Source: Aquanectria penicillioides (taxonomy: Eukaryota > Ascomycota > Sordariomycetes > Hypocreales > Nectriaceae). From it: a stretch of 64,000 bases of DNA. The stretch covers positions 558,001-622,000 of the forward strand of contig PYIU01000008.1 of NCBI GenBank assembly GCA_003415625.1, read 5' to 3'. Position numbers and translations under genes: made by a program. Of the stretch, positions 23,549-35,446 are shown piece by piece. Numbering within the stretch: position 1 is the first letter of the stretch; the number at the start of each line of letters is the position of its first letter. The notes below the pieces were generated by a model. That model was not told where the DNA came from, searched no databases, and saw nothing but the letters and a program-made list of their open reading frames with translations.

Positions 23549-26500
23549 GGTGATCGGCTAGCTAACGTCAGTCGAAGCGGAGTTCGCATGAGAGAAAAAA
23601 GCAAAATCTGGGGAGGACCATGGGGTGTCAGATGTTTTAACAATGTGACATGCAGCCACGTTGAACGAAGGGAGCTACTAGATTGCCGTCGTAATAACCA
23701 GACACTGTCTACGGGGCCATTACCCTATGGAGGAGTATGGAGGCATGCATCGGACGCCGTTTCCTGACGGTTTGGGCGCTACCGTGCCCTTCGGCCGTTA
23801 ACGCCCTGTTCGATTCAAACGAGGGCGTACTCGAGTCATTTCTCCCGTATCTCATCCGTATCTCTAGTCGATATGACAGCAGAAAGGGTGCTAGCGTCCG
23901 ACTATCAGGAGCAGGAAGCCGATAGTTTCCCAACCCTGGGGGAGCAACCGTGCTTTGACCCGGAGTCAAAACAACGAGACTAGCCCTCCATCTGCCTTGT
24001 CGATCACCCGAGTGGGGCAGATCTTAGGTTCGTGGTCCCTGCTGCACATCTTGTCTTGGTGAGAACTGAGCAGTCCATGTTCGATCTTGGCGTTGCGGGT
24101 ATGTGCGTTCCGGGATGCGAGGCGCCACTACGATGAATTACGGTGCGGATCCGATCGTTGGTCGGCCCTACTGGCCTGTTTGATGACGACTAGTCGCCGT
24201 CTGGCGCGCGTCGGGTGCTCTAGCAAGGTTCTGGCAGACGCCGTCCATTCCGGCAGTGTCCCGGAAACATGGTATTGGTGAAATTCCATGCCAGTTCAGA
24301 GAGCGGAATATGGACCTTACCACATCGAGGCCCACGGCCGTGTCTGCTCCTGGCGCCGATCCCATCTAATCCACTAGGAACCAGCAGACGGTGCGTGCCG
24401 GTGGAGAGTTGCGATGGGATTCTTGGCAATTAGCCCAAGATCTCGGTTCCGCTCGAAAGGAGGGCGGAAATGGAACAGCGCCGTCGGGCCAGCACCCATA
24501 AGCCTCCCTCGAGCGCGTAGGCAAACAATCGGGGAGCTGAACACATGCGTATTCCCAGACAATCTATTGTGTGCAGCTTTTGCCGAGGCGGAGAAAACTG
24601 AATCGTTGCGCGGAGAATCCTCGCAGCCAGCACATTACAGAATCATCCCTGCAGAGTACGAGGGGTCGAATTTGACATGGATCCTCCTAACATCGTTGTT
24701 CATTCTCCATTTCTATCAGGATATTGATATTGGCAAATCAGAGAGAAGGGAAATATCGATGCAGAGGCCCAACCGCATTCTGTGCGCTCGGACTAGCATA
24801 TCGTTGACGTGAATCGAAGATTGTGACGTCGAAGGCAACCGTCGTGGGGACTTGAAAAGCCACAGAAAAAGTCTCCATCCCCCGAGTACCGGACGACGAT
24901 GAAACTTAGTGAGATCCGGTAATAGAACGGACACAGTGATCAGAGCTCGATAAGGGCTTCCTGTGGAAAAACCTGACTGTCGACATTTTCGTGTAGGTCT
25001 CCACATTCAGAAGAATACTATACCTACCGGTTCAAGTGTGTTCGGATTCTAGGTGGTTAAAAGTTTCCAGGATCAATCATATTTCCAAAAGCTACACACA
25101 CATCAAGATGAACGCCGCTGTGAACCAGGGCCCAGGAGAAGAGTTCGATCTTTCGCTTACACGAGGGAAGCTAATCCACGACTTTGGGACGCTTTCCGAG
25201 GAGGTAATGAGTCCCGCTCAGGGGCATCAAGACATCCAGCGGCGCTAGTACCGAAATTTGCCCGCAAAGCGATTAGTCAAGTAATGAATAGAGTTCAAGC
25301 GGACTGGGACTTTCGTTGTCTGCAATCAACTTCCTAAGCAATCGTTTGAGAGGGGCTCGTTGCTGAAATGAGCAGCCCATGATACTACTTTGGGAGAAGA
25401 CATGGCGACGCAACAAGAAGTGAACGTAGAAGACTCTGCACGTTCTGAATTTTTCGGCCTGTGCAAAGGGCATATCTCCTCACGGATGCCTCTATCCGCC
25501 CGGGTCATGGTAGATAGAAATACGTTCTTGTTGGTATTTACGAAACTAACACGCTCAAGCTTTCTCATCTTGCTTTACGGAATAAATGAGGTTTTCAATG
25601 AAGACAATACAACACCTGGCTGCATTATCCTCCCCTGGTACTCCGCAGAAGAAAATTGAAAAAGTCAAAACCAATCCTTCGACCCGACATTTTGGGTCAC
25701 CCAACACTAACCTCCGCACATCCCCTCCATCGGGATAACAGAAACTTCTTGAGTCAAAAATTGGCTCTTTTCAATCTATTTTGGCCATTTCTATGCCAGG
25801 TTTGCCCTTCGAGCGATTGGTAGAATGGCTCAGGTCCACTACAGAGAATCCGTTACAAAGTCTCTTTCAGCTCGGCGGCAGGTTTCAAATCTAGTTCACG
25901 GAATGTGGCTAATGTCTAACCTGATTCACCCTCATTAGTGAGAAAATTTTGATCTCCCCTTGAAGTGCACAGACCGAGCCAAGCCCGGAAAGCTCAGGCG
26001 CAGGCCCCAGATATCGTTAGCATTGAAGCAATGATCATTACTGGTTAGCGTAAACTTAGGGATCTCAAGGATGGCATCAGGTTGCCGTTTACTTATGAGT
26101 GAGATTCTAATGGCCAAATCGGTATACATGAATAAGGGAGTCTGATAAGACTGGTCCCGATTATGATCAAAACCAATCAGTACCCCAGTGCCAAGATGGC
26201 CTTACTCACAACCCAACATGAAATGTCATGCGCAGTTACTAGATATGTCGTGCAGTCGCGGGTACTAGGAGAGCGGGCTTCTTGCATGCGGATTATTCAC
26301 CATCATCACTCACCCCAGGATAACACGTCCTGCGCGCGGATACCTCTAACCTTCAAATTCACTGATCTTCTTACATTCTTGATTTATTTCGGGTTGAATT
26401 GTTTCTTCAGTAATGCGACTCGTCCAGCAAATCACACAGGCGTTCCTATTTCGCATGCATGGATACGTTTAGAATAGTGCCAAACCATACACGTCAAGTG

Positions 26501-27950
26501 TCTAATCACACCGCAATAGGCTAGTATGAGAAGCTAAAGACATATAGCGGAATGAGCCGCTCAGCAACTACTATTAGACAAACTAACATACTACGAACAA
26601 ATGACGGCGCGTTTGGCAAGAATGTTGTTGTCAGTCCAAGTCCTGGTGTGGATGGGCCCTTTGATATGGTGACACTGGCTTGCAAAGAGGCTCAGAAGCC
26701 TGGTGAAGGCCTTTTGTGCTAGGAAACAAGCGACCTCTTACAACTTGACTAACTTGTCGGGGGTAAAAGTTAAGTCGTGACAGGTCATGACTAGCCAGGA
26801 AGACAATCCGGTTGTTTAGCCCGGGTGAGGGAATTAGCGGGACCATGATTTCGGTGTGTTTTCCACATAATTGTTTCCTGATTCAATTTGTTTCTGCAGT
26901 TTTGAGGATAAGAAAGAGAAAATGTCGGGTATCATGAAGCATTTCATCGTTTTCAGTTAGAATCTAACCCACGTATCAATGCACGCGATCATGATCCTAG
27001 GTTAAGATCGAGGGCTTATGGCGAAATTTACTCAAACGAGCTTCGTCCCTTCCACCCATCAAAAGCTGTCAGTAGTCTAATGACCTAACACCAAGACCGC
27101 TGAGAGAAGCCAAGGAGACATGCAATCCATCAAGCTTTAGAAGAGGGGAAATAGGCTGGTTCGTCCGCATATACTAGTCCAAATCATGGACAAAATCGGC
27201 GAGAAGATGGCGAAAATTACGTGAACAGGATTAGTTTGGATCATTTTAGTCATCCATTCCCGAATTCTCCACCATTTCTTGAGGGGCATCACCTCTGATA
27301 TTCATCTCTTATCCACAGAGAATCTCGCAATTGGGGCGAGTAACATAAAGGCATTGTATCTCAGTCCACGTGCGCATATCGAGAAATAACCCTCGAATTT
27401 TCCATATCCTAGACACCAGAAAGAAAGAAAGAAACAATACAGGTGACATGAAGTGACTCAAACTAGACTTCTGTAGCCATGTGGATCCATCTATTACTTG
27501 AAGCCTTCGAAACTACAGAGATGCAAGCATCGCTGAAATCGGTTATGTTGGGTCTTTCCACGTCGTTCGATCTCCCGCCCATAGCTGTTGCAATCTATCA
27601 TTGCACATGCGATTAGGCCACTTTATCATGCACTGAAATCCTCAGAGAAAATCGGCCAAGATTCTTCGCTCTTGTTTCCCCGTGAAAAACTGGCCACACC
27701 TAGATATCAAGTGGCCACTATTAATGTTACAACCAATCCTATCGCTTGAGAAGCAAACTGAACACAACAACCTCGCAGGATTTATGATCTCGGTCTAGCA
27801 CCCTTAGCCACTATGTCATTGCATCACCAATACTCAGTCAACACACTTCTAAATATCGAGTCCATGATAGTGATGATGAGTCTTCTGGTGCCTTGCATCC
27901 ATCCACACCAAGCATCACTTTCACGCTATAGAATTGTTGCCATGCGAGCT
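23549..27950. other. 4.4 kb gene-free stretch
   Basis: The first part (about 23.7-24.7 kb) is richer in GC than the surrounding DNA and has many short overlapping frames on both strands; the rest is AT-rich. I found no protein family, no terminal inverted repeat pair and no RNA gene. A degraded mobile element cannot be excluded. Confidence 0.4.
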
Positions 27951-28683
27951 CTATCCATGTAAATCAGCAACTATCTCAAAGCCTATCGATGCAATGCGAG
28001 AATCACCACGCCAGGAACTTGAGAATTCCACAATTGGCAATGTCAAGTGGTCTTCTTCCCTCCAATACCAGGGTTGAAAGTTTTCTGTGAGCCTTTCCAT
28101 CCACTCATCGATTTTATGACGCATCTCCTGCTTCATCGACCTTTTCAACTCGTGATCTCGGTCTCTCCAACAAGCATCACAGAGCTACGCAAGAAGACAT
28201 GGACATGGCCAGCCCACGCTTCTTCGTCCAGTTCAAATGCAGTCAGTAGTAGAACTTCATCCACCATATCGAGATCAAATGAAACCCTTCTTCACGCAGA
28301 AGGCAAACTCGAATGCTCTCCCTAACATAAGTCCAGAAGGCTGCGCCTCTCAGATCAATCTTCGAAGGTGACCACCGTCCTAGCCATAGTAAAAAGAGGC
28401 GAGGCACCATGGATGTGGGGTTGCGCATCATCTTCAGGTTCCGAGAACTGTTTTGACATACCCAAGATGACCACAGTGGCCAAGAGCACTTCATTCGCCG
28501 GTGTGGCACAGTCAGTCGCGAGGAGTGGAATGAGGAGTCTAATGACCTCGTTCTGAAGTCTCTCGAATACATTCTTGTCGAGGCTGCCATGCAGAAGAAA
28601 CACATAGGACAAATATTCCAGGCAAGCATAGTATAGAACGGGGTGAGTTAGTGCAAGCCGTGGCACAGTCCGTCCGAAGTTCT
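27951..28683 (-). pseudogene. C-terminal remnant of a fungal transcription factor (Fungal_trans_2 type)
   Basis: Reading from about 28683 the minus strand gives VPRLALTHPVLYYACLEYL and later NEVLLATVVIL, the pattern of the regulatory domain of Zn2Cys6 factors of the Fungal_trans_2 class. Then, in shifting frames, come a segment like FWTYVRESIRVCLLREEGF, one containing ELDEEAWAGHVHVF, and finally KIDEWMERLTENFQPWYW. The blocks follow family order but lie in at least two frames, with stop codons near 28250 and 28150. No zinc cluster or N-terminal half is found upstream. The gene is therefore truncated at the 5' end and frameshifted. Confidence 0.55.
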
Positions 28684-29620
28684 GAGAGGAAGATGTAATG
28701 TCAATCTATGGTGCAAAGAAGGTGAGCCGCCACACATGCTTGATAGCGCAAAATACTTCTCACGCATGGGCCTGCATGGTTAATATAAATCTAAATAAAT
28801 CCTCTGCAAGAGATCCGTTACCCCCTTAGTAGACTTGCCTACTGCATTATAGTTAGCAGTGATTGTTAGCCATGTTTGAGACCAGGTGCCTTATGATAAA
28901 TTCAAGTTCTAAAATATCTCAACTCTTTCTCAACTTGCAAAGGAATTAGAAAGGGAAGAGATTAGCAGAAACTGCAACTGAGCGACCCAGCCCTTGATCC
29001 TTCAATGAGTTAGTTGCATCATTCTCATAGATTTCTGATAGGCTAAGAGATCATATATTTAACTCTGTCTTCAATGTAGTCTCGAAGAGAGTAATTTCTA
29101 GGCACCATCGTAGATTATGAGAGATATCAGCTTGGTCGTTTGACAAGAGCACTCTGACATAATTAAGTGAAATAATATGAGGTCATTTTAATATTTATGT
29201 CTGTCTTTAAGTCTAATTAATACCCATCATATTCCCTATGCCATATCCTGTGCTCTATATATGCTTGATCGCATTATTTCCCGCAATCAACTCATGCCAA
29301 GGGCTAGTTCAACCCTAATCAGTAACAGTTTATCCAATCATTAAGTCTAGAACCGATTTTTCCAGCACCATCCATCTTTGTGTCGAGAGATAACTTCTAT
29401 AGTTAAGCAAACTTCCTTCACATAAGCACGAGAGAAGTCACCGTGATCATCCACCTTTTGTATCCTCTGCGACTCGTTCCACAGTACCGCATAGCTATTT
29501 TCGACGATGCTTCATGGGGTCCCCTACTATGGATAATTTGTGAGGCTTTGAGGGGCAGGCCGTCGCCAAATGTTGAAAGCTCTTGATTCCCGCCTAGTCT
29601 CGAGTTGGTGTTGAAGTTTA
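28684..29620. other. intergenic, nothing recognised
   Basis: AT-rich spacer downstream of the MFS transporter. The 5' half of the neighbouring transcription-factor remnant, expected here, is not recognisable. Confidence 0.4.
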
Positions 29621-31485
29621 CTACCGTGGCAGGCTTGCCTCGTCTCCAGCATAGGCATACTTGCTGCGCTCCCTGATTTTGGCACCATATTTCCAGAATA
29701 AGAAAGGGATCGCGCAGCATGCGAGACTAATAAAGGCCAATAGACTTGAGGCCCACTGGTCATCCAAACGATCATACATCTGTTCCGTGAAGAGCACCAC
29801 ACCTGCGCCCCAGAAACTTCTGAGGCAGGTCTTGGCAGCAAGCGCAGATGCTGCTTGGTGTTGGTATGAGTCGACAAGGTAGTTGTTGGCCGAGTTGTAA
29901 AGAAAGATAAACCCAAAACCAACAGGAAAACCGCCCATAGCAGGCCCAGCCCAAGAAAGGTCTTTATATGATGTCCAAGCGAAAATGAACAGCCCAATAG
30001 GGATAAACCAACATGAAACCATCATTGGGACAAGACGCGCCTCGGGGGGGGATGGCCGTTATGAAGGTGCACGAGTTTGAGGTAATGCCTATTGACAAGC
30101 GGCGCACAAGCTGCAGAGAGCAAAACCCCCACAGCAACGGGGATAAACATCAAGCCTGTCTTGCCAGAGGTATATCCCTTGCCCTTTTGAAAGATGATAG
30201 GGTAAGCAACAAAGAACATGTAGAGTAAGCCATAAAGGACACTCATGTAAATAGATATTAGAAAAACGATTAGTTCTCCGAAAAGAAGCTGAAAGGGGCG
30301 AATGAGGAATATTCTAAGGCGTTCAGAGAGTGGGCGCATGTCGAGCTCCTGCTCTGTAACATGGTCTGCTTCGCCAGTTGTTTCTCGCAGCTTCTTAGCT
30401 CGACGAGCAAGAATAGTCGGTGCATAGGTTTCCGGTACAGTGAAGGTAATCAGGACCCAGACAATTCCCGATAGAATCAGCTGGATCCAATATAGCCATC
30501 TCCAGCTTGTCGCATCGGATAGGTAACCGCCGACAAGTGGGCCAACTACAGTTCTTGGTCAGCATGCTACGTCAAAGTAACGCAAGAGTAGCTCAAACTT
30601 ACTTGCAGGGCCAAGGAATGGGGCAGCTGAGAACGCAGCCATAGGCACACCGCGCTCCTCATTCCTCCATAGATCTGCCAAGGTGCCACCGACAAGAGTC
30701 ATTGGGGCAGAGAAAGCAATGCCATCGATGGCACGGCAAACAAGCAAGGTTCCAATATTTTTTGCGACCGCACAAGGGATGATGAAAATTACGGCAATCA
30801 AGAGGGTAGATCCGCTAGATTTCTGTTAGAATCGTATTGAAACAAGCGATGGAACGGCAGCTTACTAGATGATCCGCCGCCCGTAGATTTCGGATAGTGG
30901 TGCGAAAACCATGGGGCCAACACCAAAACCAATCACGAAGACTGAGACACTTACGAGAGCAGCTTCGGTGCTCACATGTAAATCTCTTACAACTCCTGCA
31001 ATATCAGCCGTAATAACGGCTGAAGCAAAAGCAACCACGAAGCAGGTTGTGGCCACAACAAGAGTGCACCACCACTTATATGCTTTGGACCAATTCTTGG
31101 GGTTTTCGGGGTCGTTTGGGGTAAAAGTGACCAGCTTGTATCTTCTCTTTGTCCCATCTCGTTGGCCTGATTTGCGAGCTATAGCCTCCGGTTCGATGGG
31201 TCCAGGGATCGAGCCTGTTGGGGCCTCAATCCGGTACTCGTCAAGATTGGCGTTCTCGCTCAACGTGCGGTAGGGAAGCTCGATGTCGAGGTTTGGGTCC
31301 AAACTCTCCTTATGAGAAATCTCCCGAGAGAGGCCATGACGACTGTTGGAGGCCGAACGCCTCGACTGCGACCGTGAGAGCGTGTTGATGTGTGTGCGGA
31401 TTGGGCTAAACCCTTCAGCAAGACCATCCCCGTCAGTGTTGGAGTCCTCCGACAGAGTGGAGGAAGCGTCTGAAGAGGAGTGCAT
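29621..31485 (-). CDS. MFS multidrug/polyamine exporter, DHA1 family (one-base frameshift in a C8 run)
   Basis: Three exons: 31485-30866, 30814-30603 and 30545-29621, with introns of 51 and 57 nt. The full product would be about 585 residues and act as a proton-driven exporter in the plasma membrane. After a Ser/Arg-rich cytosolic start comes the lead-in [16 protein letters not shown], then the motif-A loop [10 protein letters not shown], the [16 protein letters not shown] block, and [17 protein letters not shown]. Late segments include [19 protein letters not shown] and [15 protein letters not shown]. These fit the drug:H+ antiporter-1 family (TPO1/FLU1-like). The C-run at 30044-30051 (G8 on the plus strand) shifts the frame between NGHPPP and EARLVP; one more C would make the frame continuous. 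This is either an assembly error or a recent inactivating change. The Zn2Cys6 regulator at 33392 lies divergently upstream. Confidence 0.85.
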
Positions 31486-33391
31486 CGTGATTGAGATGAA
31501 TAGTCAAGGTAAAGAGTAGAGGGTTCGGCAATCTGTAGAGATCAATTGTGATGATCTTGCCTCGTCGCATTCCTTCCTGGTTCAGCGGAGAGCAGGACTT
31601 TATATTAACTAGCAAGATGAGATCATTCCGAGATATTCCATAATCCAAATCAGTTCCAAAATCCAACGCCCGGCACCGAAGCGGGCATGTCACCTTGAAC
31701 CGCCCTGATCCGGTCCTGTTATCACTGCAACCTACAACAACCCTCGCGCCCGTGTGGGTGGCTCGGGGGTCCTTCGGCATCGCGGTCCACTTTTTTTCGT
31801 CGCCGACAGTGGATATAGAGCCCGCCGGTCGGGCCGGAGTCGGCGTAACGAGATAGAAAAATTGCTTCTCTGACGCAATTTGTTCAACGGAATAAGCATA
31901 AGGGCAACGTGGATCTCATAATTGCTAAAAGTTCTCTCGGTCGTGTCAGATGACGTCAAGAATCAAAGCCAACGCAGCCATCGCATATTACGAGAACGCA
32001 TGCCCCCAAAACTGAAGACAAGTGGATGCCAGCGTCTGGCGAAGCAACACAATAAACAACAAGATCGCATGTTGAGGCCTCTACACTACCGTAGCATTGC
32101 GAGACGCTAATGGCGTGTGATACCTTTGATATTGTCTTTCTCAGTGCAAATCAGACACAGTAATTTCGTGACGAGCCCGCTGATCATAATATCGATTTTT
32201 GCTTTTCTTTTCGTCCAGAAACTTCTTAGAACCTAATGTTTAGCTCTCGCCACATTCTAGGTTCCTCAAAGGGGGGGCCTACCAAAGGGTCGGGTCGCGT
32301 CGCGACTTGTCTATGTGGATCTTTGAACTGCATGTAACTTGCGGCCTAATTAATATGGATCAGAAGGCGAGGCTACAGTTCCCACGTGGATCTCATAGAT
32401 TTGAATAGGGGTGCCAAGAAGACACCGACCGGCAGATGTGGCTGCATACAGACAGATGCGCGTCGAACAGAGCCTCATCAGGAATGTGAAGCTCATAGAG
32501 ACATCGTACACTAGCAAATGTGCATCGAGAATACACTTTCAGCGTAAGCTGTATTCGGTTACTCAGATACATCAGTGTCAATAAATTCCATGAGGTATTT
32601 CCAGCTACTCAAACCGCCCTTGAGTGTTGGCCACAACAAGTGTCATGGGAATAGAACTCCACATCGAACGAGGCGTCAGAACATCTGCAATTTGACCGCC
32701 AATGGGAAGATGCACTAGTGTCATGGAGATAACAAATCGAAAAACGCGGCCCGTCCGAGGCTGAAAATCCCGTAGCGTGCAAAGGTGGATCCTTTAGGGG
32801 GTCTCGGCACATTGAAACGGCATTCATAGTGAGCCAGGGCACAGGAAAGGAGGTCACGACCATCACGCCAAAACTTAATGTAATGGTTTGATAGGTTACT
32901 TTCTTTGAGCAACCCAAAAACTCAAGGCACGACTAGTAGTCACTATGAATGATGGAAGATAGGCGTGCATGAAGCGGTTTTGGTGGAGCTGATCACTGCT
33001 CAATACCAGATATTGGATAAACAATGCAAAGCACATAATAGCTAAAGTAAAACTTCACGATAACCAAGTCGACCCCAGGTAGCATTGGTTCGGAGTTGTC
33101 TCGCAGTTCCACACAGCAGTGAAGTCAGAGGCGTCATCGGGACCGATCCGGCCGTCATCGCAGGGTGTCTAGATTGCGGAACCGCCGTACGATGACAACC
33201 ACGAAAACTCTGCAACGCCTTGACAATACCAAAACGCATTGATTTAATTAATTTGCGCATCATGCTCGTCTTTGTAGAAGATTTACTTAATGTTCTCCAT
33301 TCGCAACGTATTGAAACTAAACTTGTTCTCATCGCCTCCCATTATTGATTGGCCACGTTGCCAGCATCCCCAGCCGCTCTTATCTAAGATA
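31486..33391. other. divergent intergenic region
   Basis: The 1.9 kb spacer between the MFS gene and the Zn2Cys6 regulator carries both promoters. On the minus strand near 32920-32600 a few frames look membrane-protein-like (for instance VISMTLVHLPIGGQIADVL), but they are broken and I cannot assign them. Confidence 0.35.
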
Positions 33392-34557
33392 ATGGACTCG
33401 GAAAGCCCTGTCCCGATACCTGGAGACCGCCGGAAGCGGACCAGGTCTCGGAGGAATGCAATTTCAATGTCACCCAAACCATCTTCGAGGACTTCCACGG
33501 CCTCGAAGCTCAGTCCCACTGCTGCCAACTACCAGAGCCCCCATATCCACGTTCCCCATGTCGATTGTCGATTCAAAAGAGTATTGAAGGCTTGCGAGAG
33601 GTGTCGAATGAAGAAGACCAAGGTACAATTTTCTATCTCCATCCCTGTCTTACTTTCTATTCTATTATTAACATCGCAATAGTGCAACGGCGAGCTCCCT
33701 TGTCAAAGGTGCAAAGAGGATGGCGTCATCTGTACGTCAAGAACTAGGAAAAATGTCAAGTATAAGCAGCTTCCTAAAGGGTATGTATCTAAATCGCCTT
33801 GGGTGACCATCATGTCTCATGAATACGTTTTAGATACGCCGAAGTCCTCGAAAACTCACAGTTTACCCTCGTCTCTACCATCCAGCGCCTTTATGCTATG
33901 GTTCGAGACGGTCAACAATGGGATCTGGGGGAACCAGAATTGAACCGAGAAGGCCGGCCTGTGATCCATGATATTGCCCGGAAACTAGGCTGTGTTCGTC
34001 CAAACGGCGATATAGATCTCCCAGTGCATAACTTAATGCCCGAGAATGAAGCCAGCATTTCAGAGTTAATTCGCCAGCTTCAAGGTAAAGAAGGCATGCA
34101 ACAACTCACAAAGGATATCGAAGACAATAAGTCACATATCAATAACCATGCCTCATCAGATATGGACCATTCCGACTCAGATGGAGAACAACAACCGAAC
34201 CTCTTTGAAATAGGATGCGATGCACTTCCTTCACCTTCAAGTTTCCTCGATCGTTGGAATAGAAACATTTCTGAGCAGCTACCAGAACTTGATGGTATAT
34301 GCGCTCTGCCTAGTAATCCTCTTACGTCAAATTCTACAGACATCGCATCAATCGATTTCAATATGCAGTTCATGCAGCCGTCGATATTGACAACTAGCAT
34401 AGAATCCTCAAACTTTGAGCGGTTTGACAACGACCTCATCAACCCAAAATCTTCCGACACCTCGTATCTCAATTTTGATCTTATTATGGGTCTAGATAAC
34501 CTATTCTACGGAGGCTATGATGGGGACAGATACTGTAGCAATCAGAGTTCGATGTAA
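33392..34557 (+). CDS. Zn2Cys6 transcription factor, 350 aa
   Basis: Three exons at 33392-33622, 33683-33780 and 33834-34557; introns of 60 and 53 nt (GTACAA...TAG, GTATGT...TAG), all in phase. The zinc cluster has the canonical spacing C-x2-C-x6-C-x5-C-x2-C-x6-C with cysteines at residues 68, 71, 78, 84, 87 and 94, and the first intron falls between the third basic stretch and Cys78. A basic Ser/Thr-rich leader precedes it, and a conserved stretch with TLVSTIQRLYAMVRDGQQW and IHDIARKLGCVR follows. The C-terminal half is acidic and Ser/Asn-rich. No large fungal regulatory middle domain is present, so it is of the short class. It should bind DNA in the nucleus. Its targets are unknown; the divergent MFS gene is a reasonable candidate by position only. 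Confidence 0.9.
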
Positions 34558-35446
34558 TATGATAGACTAACTCTAAATATTGATTGAAAATAATATAAAT
34601 CCGTTGTAGGGGCAGGATTGCATAAAGATCACAAATACCTTCTTGAGTTGTCATATGCAGCAAACTAGTTCCACAGTCGCACCGGATCCGATTCCGGCTC
34701 TGCTCATACAATTTCCATGCGTGTTCCAAGGCGTCATGCGTCGAAATTCGCCAATTTTTTGCGAATTACTTTCTCCACTGTCCACGGGACCTTGGAGTTT
34801 CCACAACGGTTGGTTGTTCGGCCTCTCAAGGTGCTGAAAACTGATGGTTGAGTGCACTCCATGTAGGACTTGAACCTCTCTGCCACCGCTGACCGTGCTA
34901 TACACCGCCCAGTTTCGTCAACAGCACAATCCATCATATCACATATAAATTCTCCAAATCTTTTAGCCTAAATCCAAAGCTGATAATAAAGCTAAAAGTT
35001 TCCCTAATCTTAGGTTGTATTGATATTAGGATAGTCGATGTGAACGACACAACTCAATGCAGGGCGCTGCCTAGTATCTGAAAGATGACCGTTGCGCACC
35101 ATAGTTTACAAACTACAATGTCAAAGTTAACACGTTGGAATGGGCAGAAAGGCCATCAAGGGCCACCCTGATGGCATATAGCATGGTATATGGCCATTAA
35201 TGCGGTGCCAGATTAAATGCTCCCAGCTCTCCCTTCCTTGACCTTTTCTCCGGTCACTAAACATCACCCACTTCTCTCGGTGTACCGTCTCTCCTTGTTG
35301 GCCCACATCAATCAACTCTCGGGTCGGCCATCATTATGCAACATTGATCCCTCACATCGTGGGACTAATACGTATGGTCAGGCATGCACTGTCTCCCAGT
35401 GTCCCCCCTCCCGTACTCTTTTTTCATCTCACTACTCCTTGTGATC
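34558..35446. other. intergenic, nothing recognised
   Basis: 3' region of the regulator and promoter of the F-box gene. Pyrimidine-rich sequence at about 35395-35440 immediately precedes the start codon at 35447, as is common in fungal 5' leaders. Confidence 0.4.

Noticed and set aside
23737..24812. Several overlapping frames of 60-130 codons in the GC-richer island
   Set aside because: Frames on both strands overlap heavily, none matches a family, and no terminal repeats or transposase motifs were seen, so no mobile element is claimed.
32600..32920. Membrane-protein-like minus-strand pieces between the MFS gene and the regulator
   Set aside because: Some pieces look like transporter segments, but frames are broken and I could not fix a family; noted only in the intergenic entry.
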